64,000 bases of DNA from Methylovirgula sp. HY1 (GTDB lineage Bacteria; Pseudomonadota; Alphaproteobacteria; Rhizobiales; Beijerinckiaceae): assembly GCF_019343105.1 (NCBI RefSeq), contig NZ_CP073765.1, positions 1-64,000 of the forward strand, in the 5' to 3' direction. Below are positions 24,028-34,146 of this stretch, in pieces. Both the position numbers and the translations under genes were made by a program. The stretch's first letter is position 1; every line of letters starts with the position of its first letter. The notes under the pieces are model-generated. The model was not told where the DNA came from and searched no databases. It saw only the letters and a program-made list of their open reading frames with translations.

Positions 24028-26289
24028 ATGACAGGCGATCCCGGAAACAGCTACACTCTGCCGAACGACATGGACGTTTTGCAGTTCGCGCCAAATTTCA
24101 CTGTCTACCTACTGCCCCCGGACGTCGTTTGTCTCTATTCCGAAGACCGGAAGTTCCTGCTTCACGGCGAGCTTTATTGTGCGCTCGCCGCGACGATCGC
24201 GAAGAGCGGAAAGAGCTTTAAGGGTCTTGTTCGTGCGCTGGCGAAGGAGTTTCCGTCCGACCAAATCCACGAAGCCCTGAAGCGGCTTGTGGAGCGTCGC
24301 TATCTCATTGTTGCAACGCGCACTTCAAACGGCGCCGCCGCAGCTTTCTGGGCCAGTCTCGGCCTGCCTCCGGGGACCGCGGAGCAAAATCTCCGGAACT
24401 GCCGCGTGCGCATTCAAGCGCTTGACGTCGAGGGAGCAGCGGAACTTGCCGCGGCCCTCGAGGAGCTGGGCGTGCGCGTCGTCAAGCGCACGGCCGACCT
24501 GACGATCACCTTGGTGAACGATTATCTTGAAGCACAATTGGCCGAATTGAATCAGGAACATCTGTCGGATCAGACGCCGTGGTTGCTGGTCCAGCCCTCC
24601 GGCATTTTTCCTTTGGTGGGGCCGGTGTTCCGACCGGGGAAAGGCGCTTGCTGGGCGTGTCTCGCCGAACGAATGAAACGAAACCGGGAAATCAAGGCCC
24701 TTCTCGACCGCAGACAGGCCCGCTGCCTCGTTGCTTCGCCTTTGGCTAGGCACCCATTAGGGCAAAGCGGTATCCAACTTGCGGCTGTCGAGATCGCAAA
24801 AGCAATCGCTACCGATTTTCGGACGGACTTGAACGATCACATCGTCAGCCTCGACCTGCTGGGCGCGACGATCGTGAAACATTACGTGGCGACGCGTCCG
24901 CAATGCCCAAGTTGCGGCCATAAGAAGCTGCGCAGTCCCCGCCGCGCGCCGCTGCCGATCGCGCTCGGCGCGGGGGGCAAAGTGGTCATGACGAGCGGTG
25001 GCTACCGAAGCGTGTCGGCGGCGGCCACGGTGGCGCGTTTCCGCCGGCATGTGAGTCCGCTGACCGGCGTCGTCTCGCGTCTGGAGCGGATTCAGGCCGA
25101 CTTGCCTTTGAACACCAATTTTCGCGCCACCCATAATTTTTCGGGCCCGTCCGAATCCATCAATGAACTCCGGGCGGGGCTGAGCGCCGGCAGTTTCGGC
25201 AAAGGCAGTACGGCTGAACAGGGCGAAGCCAGCGCGCTGATGGAAGCGATCGAGCGCTATTCGGGGATTTTTCAGGGCGACGAGATCCGAGCAAAACGGC
25301 GGTTTGCCGATTTTGTGGCAGACGAGGCGGTTCCTCCAAACAAAGTCCTGCTGTTCAGCGACGCCCAGTTGCGGCGGGGCCTTTCGCCAATGCCCGGATC
25401 GGCAGATTGGGAGGCCATTCCGGAACTCTTCGATCCATCGACCCAGATGGATTGGTCGCCGGTGTGGTCTTTGCGCGACGGCCGCTTCAAACATCTTCCG
25501 ACGAGTGTCTTGTATTTTTTCTACAAAGGCAGCGCCGCTTTCGCGGCGGATTCCAACGGCTGCGCAGCCGGCAACACGCTCGAAGAAGCGATCGTCCAGG
25601 GCTTCCTGGAGCTGGTGGAAAGAGACGCTTACGCGATCTGGTGGTACAACAAGTTGCAGTGTCCAGAGGTGGACCTCGGCCAGTTCGACGATTCCTACAT
25701 CCGCGATCTGCGCAAACAGCTGGCCGAAACGGGCCGCCGGCTGTGGGTGCTCGACGTCACGAGCGATCTCGGGATTCCGACCTTTGTGGCGATCACTCAC
25801 TGGCTGAAAGACGGCCGCGAAAATATTGAATTCGGCTCCGGCGCGCATTTCGATACGCGGATCGCCTTGTTGCGTGCGCTGACCGAAATCAACCAATTTC
25901 TGTCGCTTGGTCTCATTGGCGGCGGCACCGGCGACAAATCGAGCCTCGACGGCGTCACGCCGTTGCGCCTTGAGGATCATCCCTATTTGATGCCGAGCAA
26001 ACAGTCGGTGGTTCATCCCGAGATCAACTCGAAATTCGGCCATCTGGACACGCGCGCGCAGGTGATGGCCTGCGTGGATCTTGCCAAGCAAGCGGGGCAT
26101 GATTTCCTCGTGCTCGATCAGACGCGTCCGGACATCGAGGTCCCGGTCGTTAGAGTGATCGTTCCGGGATTGCGGCACTTCTATCGCCGCTTCGCGCCCG
26201 GCCGGCTTTATGATGTGCCCATCAAGCTCGGATCGCGCGACAAGCCGCTTGCGGAAGACGAACTCAATCCGATTCATCCCCATACCTGA
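24028..26289 (+). CDS. TOMM cyclodehydratase: E1-like/YcaO fusion
   Basis: A 753-residue azoline synthetase. The N-terminal half has a RiPP-recognition-like winged helix (about 10-95, YLLPPDVVCLYSEDRKFLLH) and an E1-like partner domain with two zinc CxxC pairs, CWAC (208/211) and CPSC (293/296). The C-terminal half is a YcaO domain with the ATP-binding segment FGKGSTAEQGEASALMEAIE near 389-410 and AIVQGFLELVERDAYAIWWY near 520. The C-terminus ends NPIHPHT, a degenerate form of the proline-rich tail important in TOMM YcaO proteins. It would use ATP to cyclise Cys/Ser of the Gly/Cys-rich precursor. It is 11 bp upstream of the SagB gene. Confidence 0.93.
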   Translation: MTGDPGNSYTLPNDMDVLQFAPNFTVYLLPPDVVCLYSEDRKFLLHGELYCALAATIAKSGKSFKGLVRALAKEFPSDQIHEALKRLVERRYLIVATRTSNGAAAAFWASLGLPPGTAEQNLRNCRVRIQALDVEGAAELAAALEELGVRVVKRTADLTITLVNDYLEAQLAELNQEHLSDQTPWLLVQPSGIFPLVGPVFRPGKGACWACLAERMKRNREIKALLDRRQARCLVASPLARHPLGQSGIQLAAVEIAKAIATDFRTDLNDHIVSLDLLGATIVKHYVATRPQCPSCGHKKLRSPRRAPLPIALGAGGKVVMTSGGYRSVSAAATVARFRRHVSPLTGVVSRLERIQADLPLNTNFRATHNFSGPSESINELRAGLSAGSFGKGSTAEQGEASALMEAIERYSGIFQGDEIRAKRRFADFVADEAVPPNKVLLFSDAQLRRGLSPMPGSADWEAIPELFDPSTQMDWSPVWSLRDGRFKHLPTSVLYFFYKGSAAFAADSNGCAAGNTLEEAIVQGFLELVERDAYAIWWYNKLQCPEVDLGQFDDSYIRDLRKQLAETGRRLWVLDVTSDLGIPTFVAITHWLKDGRENIEFGSGAHFDTRIALLRALTEINQFLSLGLIGGGTGDKSSLDGVTPLRLEDHPYLMPSKQSVVHPEINSKFGHLDTRAQVMACVDLAKQAGHDFLVLDQTRPDIEVPVVRVIVPGLRHFYRRFAPGRLYDVPIKLGSRDKPLAEDELNPIHPHT

Positions 26290-26300
26290 GGCGAAGTGGT

Positions 26301-27758
26301 TTGCGCGCTCTGGAACAAAAGACAGGGCGCCAAGGCGCGCCAGAAACCCTCGCCGCGCGGCTGCGCAGTCATGTCAGGCTCGAAGCGAATGCGAGCCGAG
26401 AAATCGTGGCTTATGCCGATGGCTATTCGGTTGAACTCGGAACATTGAGCGCAGGCGCGGCGGAGCGCGCGCAGGAACTGCGCAAAGGGCTGCCGCTCAT
26501 CGCATTTACGCAAGGCCGTCGAAAAATCGACAGAGAGATCGATCTTCTGGTGCGCCGATTGGCAACACGCGGTCTGCTGGAATACCGCTTGGGCGGTTCG
26601 CGCAATGGCGATGACCTCGTCGTCATCGAACCGCAGCTTCCCGATTATTGGCCGCAAACGCCGCGGCTCGCCAACACAGACACTCTCGTCCTATCGCGGT
26701 TCGCCTATATGCGACGGCGCGGCAATGAGATGGTCTTGGAATCGCCGCGGGCCGGCGCTTTGTTCCGAATCTGCGACCCGACAATTGCGACCTCTTTGGC
26801 CGCACTGTCCATGCCGCGACAGATCAAAGAGTTGCGGCGGTACGATGGCTTTCCGGGGGACGAGCTTCTCACCCTACTGCTCGATTGCCAAATCCTTTTC
26901 AAAGTCGAGGCTGGCAGCGGCAATCTGCGGCGTGCGGAGGGCGACGACAATCTTGTCCTTTGGGATTTTCACGATCTTCTGTTCCACGGGCGCAGCACGC
27001 AAGGCCGACACGCCAATCCGCTGGGCGGCGTTTATCCGCATGTCGGAGTCATTTCTCCGCTGCCAGCGGTGCGGCCCAGTTGGCCTGGAAAAAAAATCGA
27101 TCTGCGCAAAGTCTCGGCCGTACCTTCGGAAAAAGTCTCATCTGTCGCGAAGCTGCTGCGGCAACGTCATTCGACCCGCGGTTTCGACGACGAGCAGCCG
27201 GTCACGCTTACCGAGCTGTCGCAGTTTCTAGACGCGACTGCGCGCATCTTATCGACGTCGAATAGCAAGCCAGACACCGACGACGGCGGTCAAACGGTTA
27301 GGCCGTATCCCTCGGCAGGGGCCGCCTACGAGCTCGAACTCTATCTGGCGGTCAATAAATGCGAGGGACTGACAAAAGGCTTCTATCATTATGACGCCGG
27401 CGCACACGCTCTGGTCCCGATTGAAGTTCCTATCGGTGAACTCGAAGCGCTGCTGATGGCGGCCGGATATGCCATGGGCACGTCGGCCGCACCACAAATC
27501 TTGATGACAATCGCGGCGCGCTTTGGTCGGATTACATGGAAATACAGCTCGATCGCTTATTCGCTCATCCTAAAGGACGTCGGCGTATTGACTCAAACGC
27601 TCTATCTCATGGCGACCGATATGGGCCTTGGTGGTTGCGCCATCGGGATTGCCAATATCGACCTCTTCGCGAAGATGACGGGCGTCGAATTTCACGTCGA
27701 AGGCCCGGTCGGACAATTTGCGATTGGCCGCATCCCGAAATCGGGCGCTCCCGGCTGA
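26301..27758 (+). CDS. SagB-type azoline dehydrogenase
   Basis: A 485-residue SagB/ThcOx-family FMN dehydrogenase that would oxidise thiazolines and oxazolines to thiazoles and oxazoles. An N-terminal winged-helix/dimerisation region (1-270) is followed by a nitroreductase-fold domain (about 280-480): LRQRHSTRGFDDEQPVT, RPYPSAGAAYELELYLAVNK, TWKYSSIAYSLILKDVG and ATDMGLGGCAIG, the expected flavin-binding pattern. TTG at 26301 is the best start, preceded by GAGG. Tight spacing with ycaO indicates one operon. No exporter or leader peptidase follows. Confidence 0.9.
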   Translation: MRALEQKTGRQGAPETLAARLRSHVRLEANASREIVAYADGYSVELGTLSAGAAERAQELRKGLPLIAFTQGRRKIDREIDLLVRRLATRGLLEYRLGGSRNGDDLVVIEPQLPDYWPQTPRLANTDTLVLSRFAYMRRRGNEMVLESPRAGALFRICDPTIATSLAALSMPRQIKELRRYDGFPGDELLTLLLDCQILFKVEAGSGNLRRAEGDDNLVLWDFHDLLFHGRSTQGRHANPLGGVYPHVGVISPLPAVRPSWPGKKIDLRKVSAVPSEKVSSVAKLLRQRHSTRGFDDEQPVTLTELSQFLDATARILSTSNSKPDTDDGGQTVRPYPSAGAAYELELYLAVNKCEGLTKGFYHYDAGAHALVPIEVPIGELEALLMAAGYAMGTSAAPQILMTIAARFGRITWKYSSIAYSLILKDVGVLTQTLYLMATDMGLGGCAIGIANIDLFAKMTGVEFHVEGPVGQFAIGRIPKSGAPG

Positions 27759-27803
27759 CACGGCGACGGTGCGCGCGGCGCCATACCGGGACCGAGCCGG
27801 ACG

Positions 27804-28604
27804 TCACGATGCGGCGGATGTGAAATAGCCGACGGCTTTGCGCCTATCCAGCAGCGCGAATATGGCACCCTGAGGATCCGTGCAATGAACGATCCGGCCG
27901 CCGCCTGGCACGGCAACGGGGCCATAGATGATTTGTCCCCCACAAGCCTCCACGCGCTTCGCCGCCGCGTCTATGTCGTCGATATTGAAATAGTAAAGCC
28001 AGAAAGGGACAGGCAAGATCTCGGGCTTGCTGAACACGCCGCCGATCGCTTCCTCTCCGACGGAAAACCGCTGATAAGTGCCCATCGCGCCGCTATGGCT
28101 GTCGGCTTTTTGCCAGCCGAATAACGCGCTGTAGAAAGCAAATGCCGCCTCCCAGTCGGTGGCGAGCAATTCGTGCCAGCCGACATGCCCGAGCTTGCCC
28201 GACATATCGGGCTGCCCTTGGGCGGAATTCAGCCCCTTGACCAAGGCGAGCGTCGCCATCTGAGGATCGGCGACGACTGAAAAGCGGCTGATGTTTGGAA
28301 CATCCGTCGGCGGGACGTGCACCACGCCACCGAGCTGCTTCAAGCGCGCGACAGAGGTGTCCACGTCGTCGACTGAGACATAGCCGATCCAATGCGGTGT
28401 CACGCCCATTCTGGTCGCATCGTCGGGCAAGTGCATCAGCCCGGCGACGGGCGCATCTGCGGCGTTAAACAGACTATAATTCGAGCCTGGCGTCGGGATA
28501 TTGCGCGTGCTCCAGCCAACGACGTCGGCGTAGAAGGCATTGGCTGCTTCCGGGTCCGTCGTCATCAGCTCGTACCAGACGAAACGGCCGTGCGAATGAA
28601 CCAT
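27804..28604 (-). CDS. VOC-family protein with two glyoxalase-like domains
   Basis: A 266-residue protein with two tandem vicinal-oxygen-chelate domains. The first starts GRFVWYELMTTDPEAANAFY, the second VGWHELLATDWEAAFAFYSA; each ends in a metal-ligand strand (TLALVKG; GAIFALLDR). Members act as glyoxalases, dioxygenases or antibiotic-binding proteins; the substrate here is unknown. It converges on the RiPP cluster from the other strand, 45 bp from sagB, so it is probably independent. Confidence 0.88.
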   Translation of the reverse strand: MVHSHGRFVWYELMTTDPEAANAFYADVVGWSTRNIPTPGSNYSLFNAADAPVAGLMHLPDDATRMGVTPHWIGYVSVDDVDTSVARLKQLGGVVHVPPTDVPNISRFSVVADPQMATLALVKGLNSAQGQPDMSGKLGHVGWHELLATDWEAAFAFYSALFGWQKADSHSGAMGTYQRFSVGEEAIGGVFSKPEILPVPFWLYYFNIDDIDAAAKRVEACGGQIIYGPVAVPGGGRIVHCTDPQGAIFALLDRRKAVGYFTSAAS

Positions 28605-28844
28605 GCCTGCTTCTCCGCTCGCGCTGTAAGACGTCGCCTACTCGCGAAAGCAGCATCGAGACGCCGCGTCGCTTCGTTTGCATAAAGGTGGCACGAAGAA
28701 AGGGCAAGAACCGGCGGGTGGCGTCGCGATAGCCAGCGCCGATGACACCACAACGACGACTCCAGATCATCGGGCGGCGAAGAACAAGTAGCTGAGGGAC
28801 GCCTTGGATTGCCTGGCCCAGCGCCCAGCAGCGCCGCCGTGCTG

Positions 28845-28935
28845 GGCACAATTCGGCAAGGCTCCGCTGGTCGCCGACCTCGTCAAGCGCATCGCTGATC
28901 TGACGCTCGCCGAACCACCCCGCGACACGATCCAC
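28845..28935 (+). pseudogene. Possible IS630-family transposase remnant
   Basis: A short frame (LVADLVKRIADLTLAEPPRD) looks like the conserved LTLAEPP segment of IS630-type transposases, but nothing continues on either side. The remainder of 28605-29056 shows no recognisable gene. Low confidence. Confidence 0.25.
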
Positions 28936-29056
28936 CCGATCTGCGGCGCCCCGACCGGGACCGCCGGCGCGGGCGCATCATTGTGCCGCCATGACTCAGG
29001 TGGCTAAGGCTGAGACAAAGTCTCGCAGCCTCCAGCGGCCATCGCAGCATGAAAAA

Positions 29057-29070
29057 TTGATTCAAGTCAA
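29057..29070. promoter_or_regulatory. FixK/FNR box of the cbb3 oxidase operon
   Basis: TTGATTCAAGTCAA is a perfect TTGA-N6-TCAA site 95 bp before ccoN. For class II activation the start point would fall about 41 bp downstream, near 29105. fixNOQP operons are classical FixK targets. Confidence 0.85.
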
Positions 29071-29102
29071 AGTCTAAGCCGGGGCCGCAAACATAAGGAT
29101 AA

Positions 29103-29122
29103 AACGACCCATATGGGTCGTT
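29103..29122. promoter_or_regulatory. Perfect 20-bp palindrome at the cbb3 transcription start
   Basis: AACGACCCATATGGGTCGTT is a perfect palindrome centred about 49 bp downstream of the FixK box centre, i.e. at the expected transcription start or 5' leader. It could be a repressor operator or a leader hairpin. Confidence 0.6.
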
Positions 29123-29164
29123 CGTCATGATTCCTTTTGCCGATCGCCACAAAGAGGCACTCCA

Positions 29165-30838
29165 ATGGCGCAGGTCCCGGCGCAAACCAAATCGCTTTGG
29201 CTCAACGAGATGCTTCTCGCTGGCAGCTTGTTTCTTTTCGCACTCTTTGCACTCTTCATTGCCGCCAAGGCCTGGGAGCCAGCTTACGCCTTTCACGCGC
29301 TCTTGTTCGCGGCCGCGAGCGGCCTCGGCTGCTTTGCCATCATCGATCGCTATTATTCACGTCCGGCAGAGCCGGCGCCGCAAGTGATCGACGGTAAGCC
29401 GAATTATAATTTCGGACCGGTGAAATTCGCCACGGTGGCGTCGATTTTCTGGGGCGTCGTCGGCATGAGCGTCGGCCTCTATGTCGCGCTCGAAATGGCC
29501 TTTCCGGCCCTGAACTTCGATCTTAAGTGGATAGAATTCGGGCGGTTGCGGCCGGTCCACACGTCGGCGGTCATCTTCGCTTTCGGCGGCAACGCACTTT
29601 TGGCCACTTCCCTTTATGTCGTGCAGCGCACATCGAGGGCGCGGCTCGCGGGCGATCTCGCGCCCTGGTTCGTCGTGCTCGCGTATAATTTTTTTATTGT
29701 CATCGCGGCCTCGGGCTATGTGCTGGGCATCACCCATTCCAAGGAATATGCCGAGCCCGAATGGTATGCCGATATTCTTCTTGTCATCACATGGGTGACC
29801 TATCTCATCGTCTTTCTCGCTACGCTCAAAAAGCGAACCGAGCCGCACATTTATGTCGCCAATTGGTTCTATCTCGCCTTCATTTTGACGATCGCGGTGC
29901 TCGTGCTCGGCAACAACGCCGCCATTCCGGTTTCGATCTTCTCCTCGAAATCCTACATCGTCTGGGGCGGCGTCCAGGATGCGATGATCCAATGGTGGTA
30001 TGGCCATAACGCGGTCGGCTTCTTTCTCACCGCCGGCTTTCTCGGCATCATGTATTATTTCATTCCGAAGCGCGCCGAGCGGCCGATCTATTCCTATCGG
30101 CTGTCGATCGTACATTTTTGGTCCCTGATCTTTCTCTATATCTGGGCTGGCCCGCATCATCTGCATTATACCGCCCTGCCCGATTGGGCGCAGACGCTCG
30201 GCATGACCTTTTCCGTCATGCTGTGGATGCCGTCGTGGGGCGGCATGATCAACGGGCTCATGACGCTTTCCGGAGCCTGGGACAAGCTGCGCACGGATCC
30301 GGTGCTGCGTCTCCTCGTCGTGTCCGTCGCCTTCTACGGCATGTCGACCTTCGAGGGTCCTCTATTGGCGATTAAATCGGTGAATGCGCTGGGCCATTAT
30401 ACCGATTGGGTGATCGGCCATGTCCACTCGGGCGCCCTCGGTTGGGTCGCTTATGTCACCTTCGGGGCGCTCTATTGCATGGTGCCATGGCTGTGGAACC
30501 GCAAGGGTCTCTATTCCTTGAAGCTCGTCAATTGGCACTTCTGGATCTCGACCATCGGCATCGTCTTCTACATTTCGGCGATGTGGGTGGCCGGCATCAT
30601 GGAGGGCTTGATGTGGCGCGCCTACACGAACCTCGGCTTCCTCGAATATTCCTTCGTGGAGACAGTCGAGGCGATGCATCCCTTGTATATCATTCGCGCG
30701 TTGGGGGGCGCCCTGTTCCTCGTAGGCATGCTGATCATGACCTACAATCTCGTGATGACAATGATCTCTCCCGATGCGGCGGATGTGCCGGAAGCAAGCC
30801 CGATTGCGCCGGCCCCCGCCCTTTCGCCCGCCGAATGA
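29165..30838 (+). CDS. ccoN: cbb3 cytochrome oxidase subunit I
   Basis: A 557-residue catalytic subunit of the high-affinity cbb3 heme-copper oxidase. It has 12 or more membrane segments, with heme/copper histidines in ALRPVH-type contexts: [47 protein letters not shown] and [14 protein letters not shown]. It reduces O2 to water at the cytoplasmic membrane while pumping protons. First gene of a complete ccoNOQP set. Start at the ATG after AGAGGCACTCCA. Expected to be expressed at low oxygen through the FixK box. Confidence 0.97.
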   Translation: MAQVPAQTKSLWLNEMLLAGSLFLFALFALFIAAKAWEPAYAFHALLFAAASGLGCFAIIDRYYSRPAEPAPQVIDGKPNYNFGPVKFATVASIFWGVVGMSVGLYVALEMAFPALNFDLKWIEFGRLRPVHTSAVIFAFGGNALLATSLYVVQRTSRARLAGDLAPWFVVLAYNFFIVIAASGYVLGITHSKEYAEPEWYADILLVITWVTYLIVFLATLKKRTEPHIYVANWFYLAFILTIAVLVLGNNAAIPVSIFSSKSYIVWGGVQDAMIQWWYGHNAVGFFLTAGFLGIMYYFIPKRAERPIYSYRLSIVHFWSLIFLYIWAGPHHLHYTALPDWAQTLGMTFSVMLWMPSWGGMINGLMTLSGAWDKLRTDPVLRLLVVSVAFYGMSTFEGPLLAIKSVNALGHYTDWVIGHVHSGALGWVAYVTFGALYCMVPWLWNRKGLYSLKLVNWHFWISTIGIVFYISAMWVAGIMEGLMWRAYTNLGFLEYSFVETVEAMHPLYIIRALGGALFLVGMLIMTYNLVMTMISPDAADVPEASPIAPAPALSPAE

Positions 30839-30848
30839 GGACGCTTCA

Positions 30849-31604
30849 ATGACTGCTTCGGTTGAACGCCGCTCGCTATGGGATCGGCATCAGATCTTCG
30901 AGAAGAACTCGATTCTCCTCGTGATCGGCATATTGATCGTCATCTCGATCGGCGGCCTCGTCGAGATCGTGCCGCTCTTCTATCTGAAGAGCACGATCGA
31001 GAAAGTCGGCGGCGTGCGGCCCTATACGCCGCTTGAGCTGGCCGGTTTCAATATTTACGTGCGGGAGGGTTGCTATCTTTGCCATTCGCAGATGATCCGG
31101 CCCTTGCGTGACGAAGTCGAGCGCTACGGGCATTATTCTCTCGCTGCCGAGAGCATGTATGATCATCCGTTCCAATGGGGCTCGAAGCGCAACGGTCCGG
31201 ATCTCGCCCGCGTCGGCGGGAAATATTCGGATGACTGGCATAGAGATCATTTGCGCAATCCGCGCGCTGTCGTGCCGGGCTCGATCATGCCGGGCTATCC
31301 GTGGCTCGAAAAGACGCCGCTCGATGCTTCGCACATCGCCGACGCCATGCGAACCCTTGCAATGGAAGGCGTGCCTTATACGAAGGAAATGATCGCCAAC
31401 GCTCAGACCGATCTGCGCGCCCAGGGGACGGCGGATGATGCCGCGGCCGCGGCGCTCAAGAAGCGCTATTCCGATGCGATCACACGCGATCTCGGCGCCG
31501 ACAAGGGCCGCCTGACCGAGGCCGATGCGCTCATCACCTATCTGCAGCAACTCGGAACCCACGTGAATTTCAAACTTTATGACGACAAAGCCAACATCAG
31601 GTGA
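30849..31604 (+). CDS. ccoO: cbb3 oxidase subunit II (mono-heme cytochrome c)
   Basis: A 251-residue membrane-anchored cytochrome c. One N-terminal transmembrane segment ([20 protein letters not shown]) precedes the heme motif CYLCHSQM (Cys about 75/78). It passes electrons from CcoP to CcoN. The ATG is 10 bp after ccoN; an upstream start would overlap ccoN and lacks a conserved N-terminus. Confidence 0.96.
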   Translation: MTASVERRSLWDRHQIFEKNSILLVIGILIVISIGGLVEIVPLFYLKSTIEKVGGVRPYTPLELAGFNIYVREGCYLCHSQMIRPLRDEVERYGHYSLAAESMYDHPFQWGSKRNGPDLARVGGKYSDDWHRDHLRNPRAVVPGSIMPGYPWLEKTPLDASHIADAMRTLAMEGVPYTKEMIANAQTDLRAQGTADDAAAAALKKRYSDAITRDLGADKGRLTEADALITYLQQLGTHVNFKLYDDKANIR

Positions 31605-31613
31605 GGCACAGCC

Positions 31614-31766
31614 ATGTCGACCTATGAATCCATGAGTAGCTTCGTCGCCACTTGGGGACTTGTCTATTTCAGCGTGATCTTCGTCATCGTGCTCGTTTAT
31701 GCCCTGCGTCCTTCGAACCGCAAAAAATTCGACAAGGCGGCCCATATTCCGCTCGAAGAGGATTGA
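31614..31766 (+). CDS. ccoQ: cbb3 oxidase subunit IV, CcoQ
   Basis: A 50-residue membrane protein (MSTYESMSSFVATWGLVYFS, then VIFVIVLVYALRPSNRKKFD) with one transmembrane helix and a polar tail ending PLEED. Size, position between ccoO and ccoP and the LRPxxxKxFD motif identify CcoQ, which stabilises the complex. The gaps on either side are 9 bp and 2 bp. Confidence 0.93.
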   Translation: MSTYESMSSFVATWGLVYFSVIFVIVLVYALRPSNRKKFDKAAHIPLEED

Positions 31767-31768
31767 TC

Positions 31769-32650
31769 ATGTCGCAAGACCCGCATTCAACAATTGACGA
31801 GGCGAGCGGCACCTCGACGACCGGCCATGAATGGGATGGCATCAAGGAACTCAACACGCCCTTGCCGCTCTGGTGGCTTTATACGTTCTATGCTTGTATC
31901 GCCTTCTCCGTCCTCTATTGGATTGCCTATCCGGCGTGGCCGTTGATCGGCGGCTATACGCATGGGCTTCTCGGCTGGAATTCGCGCACCGCGGTGGTCG
32001 GTGATCTGAAGAATCTTCAGACCTTGCGCGGACCGATGAATGCGAAGATCGCCAAGGCTTCGCTCAAGACAATCGAGAATACGCCGGAACTTCTCGCCTT
32101 CGCCCGCGCCGAAGGCGCCGCGGCCTTCGCGCAGAATTGCGCGCCCTGCCATGGTGCCGGCGCGCAAGGATCCTATGGCTATCCCAATCTCAATGCCAAT
32201 CGCTGGATCTGGGGCGGTACGCTCGACGAGATCCATACGACGATCGAGCATGGCGCCCGTTGGACCGCCGACCCCGACACTCATATGATGATGATGCCTG
32301 CTTTCGGCCATGACGGCATTCTCAAGCCGGAGCAGATTTCGGAAGTTGCCGATTATGTGCGCACGCTTTCCGGCAATAAGCCGAGCCCCGGCGCCGATCT
32401 CGCTAAGGGTGCGAAGCTCTTCGCCGACAATTGCTCGGCTTGCCACGGGCCGAACGGCAAAGGCAATATTCAGATCGGCGCACCGAACCTGACCACGAAG
32501 GTTTGGCTCTATGGACCGACCAAGGCGGACATCATGCATCGCGTCGAAGTCGGCGGCGGCGGCACCATGCCGGCTTGGCATGGCCGCCTTGATGAGCCGA
32601 CGATCAAGGCACTCACCGTCTTCGTGCATAGTCTCGGTGGCGGTCAATGA
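31769..32650 (+). CDS. ccoP: cbb3 oxidase subunit III (di-heme cytochrome c)
   Basis: A 293-residue protein with an N-terminal membrane anchor (LWWLYTFYACIAFSVLYWIA) and two cytochrome c domains: CAPCHGAG (Cys about 124/127) and CSACHGPNGKG (about 221/224). It accepts electrons from the bc1 complex or soluble cytochromes. The stop overlaps the ccoG start (ATGA). Confidence 0.96.
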   Translation: MSQDPHSTIDEASGTSTTGHEWDGIKELNTPLPLWWLYTFYACIAFSVLYWIAYPAWPLIGGYTHGLLGWNSRTAVVGDLKNLQTLRGPMNAKIAKASLKTIENTPELLAFARAEGAAAFAQNCAPCHGAGAQGSYGYPNLNANRWIWGGTLDEIHTTIEHGARWTADPDTHMMMMPAFGHDGILKPEQISEVADYVRTLSGNKPSPGADLAKGAKLFADNCSACHGPNGKGNIQIGAPNLTTKVWLYGPTKADIMHRVEVGGGGTMPAWHGRLDEPTIKALTVFVHSLGGGQ

Positions 32651-34116
32651 ACGCGAGGGACATACGCGGGACACGTCGCGTCGCGACCGTCGCGGCGGTC
32701 GATAACAGCCTCTATGCGGCGGCGCCGAAAATCTATCCGCAGAGCGTCCATGGCACGTTCCGCCGGATCAAATGGGCACTCCTCGTCGTCACGCTGGGTA
32801 TTTATTATTTCCTTCCTTTCCTGCGTTTTGACCGCGGACCGAATGAGCCGGACCAAGCTGTTCTCGTCGATCTCGCGCATCGCCGCTTCTATTTCTTCTT
32901 CATCGAGATCTGGCCGCAGGAAGTCTATTATTTCACCGGCCTGTTGATCCTTGCCGCGCTGATCCTGTTCCTCATGAACGCGGTCGCGGGGCGCGTCTGG
33001 TGCGGCTATCTCTGCCCGCAGACGGTGTGGACGGATCTCTTCCGTGCCGTCGAACGCCTCATCGAGGGTGACCGGCGCGAGCGCATACACAACGACGCTC
33101 TGCCGCTGACCGCGGAGCGTCTGGCCCGCAAGGCGCTGAAGCACTTCGTCTGGCTTATGATCGCCTGGTGGACGGGCGGCGCCTGGGTGCTCTATTTTGC
33201 CGATGCACCCACCCTCGTACGCGAGCTCGCGACGTTTCAGGCGCCCGCGATTGCCTATATCTCAATCGGCATATTGACCTTCACGACCTATGCGCTTGCC
33301 GGCCATATGCGCGAACAGGTCTGCATTTATATGTGCCCTTGGCCGCGCATTCAGGCAGCCCTGACCGATGAAAATGCACTCAACGTCACCTATCGCTATG
33401 ACCGAGGCGAGCCGCGGACGTCCCTGAAGAAGGCAGAGGTTCTGCGCGCGACCGGCGGGCGGGCCGGTGATTGCGTCGATTGCGGCCAATGCGCCGCGGT
33501 CTGTCCCATGGGTGTGGACATTCGGCGCGGCGCGGGTCTCGATTGCATCCAATGCGGCCTCTGCATCGACGCTTGCGACACCGTGATGAACAAGATCGGC
33601 CGGCCGCCGCGGCTCATCGCCTATGATACGGATGTCAACATCAAGCGGCGGCTCGCCGGCCTCGGCAATGTCTATCGGCTGCTCCGCACGCGAACGGTGC
33701 TCTATACCGTGCTGATCGCCGTGATCGGCGCCATCATGCTCACGTCGCTGGCGACGCGCAACAATCTCGGCGTCGCCGTCATGCATGACCGCAATCCGCT
33801 TTATCTGCAGCTCGCCGACGGTTCAATCCGCAACGCCTATATGGTACGCATCCTCAATCACACCACGGCTACGAGTAGCTATGTCTTGAAAGTCAAGCCA
33901 TTCACGCCGGCGAATGTGACTGCCATCGGCACCGGCAAGAGCAAGGACGGCTGGCCTAAGGTCGAGATCGGACCGGACCAAACTTATGAATTGCGCGTCC
34001 TCGTCACGTTGCCGGCCTCCGCCAGCAGCGTAGCTTCGCGCGACATAACCTTTCAGATCATCAATAAAACATCCAGCCAGATAGCGACGGCCCGTGATCA
34101 TTTCTTGACGCGCTGA
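32647..34116 (+). CDS. ccoG: cbb3 assembly ferredoxin-like membrane protein CcoG/FixG
   Basis: A 489-residue membrane protein with NapH-like CGYLCPQTVW, two ferredoxin-type clusters (CVDCGQCAAVCPMG and CIQCGLCIDACD), about five membrane segments and a C-terminal immunoglobulin-like FixG domain. CcoG homologues reduce Cu(II) to Cu(I) for insertion into CcoN. It overlaps ccoP by 4 bp. Confidence 0.95.
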   Translation: MNARDIRGTRRVATVAAVDNSLYAAAPKIYPQSVHGTFRRIKWALLVVTLGIYYFLPFLRFDRGPNEPDQAVLVDLAHRRFYFFFIEIWPQEVYYFTGLLILAALILFLMNAVAGRVWCGYLCPQTVWTDLFRAVERLIEGDRRERIHNDALPLTAERLARKALKHFVWLMIAWWTGGAWVLYFADAPTLVRELATFQAPAIAYISIGILTFTTYALAGHMREQVCIYMCPWPRIQAALTDENALNVTYRYDRGEPRTSLKKAEVLRATGGRAGDCVDCGQCAAVCPMGVDIRRGAGLDCIQCGLCIDACDTVMNKIGRPPRLIAYDTDVNIKRRLAGLGNVYRLLRTRTVLYTVLIAVIGAIMLTSLATRNNLGVAVMHDRNPLYLQLADGSIRNAYMVRILNHTTATSSYVLKVKPFTPANVTAIGTGKSKDGWPKVEIGPDQTYELRVLVTLPASASSVASRDITFQIINKTSSQIATARDHFLTR

Positions 34117-34146
34117 ATATTCAGGACGCCATGGGGAACGCGAACA

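Noticed and set aside
24757-26283. 508-codon minus-strand frame across the YcaO gene
   Set aside because: Shadow of the high-GC YcaO frame; no motifs, while the plus strand has clear zinc and YcaO motifs.
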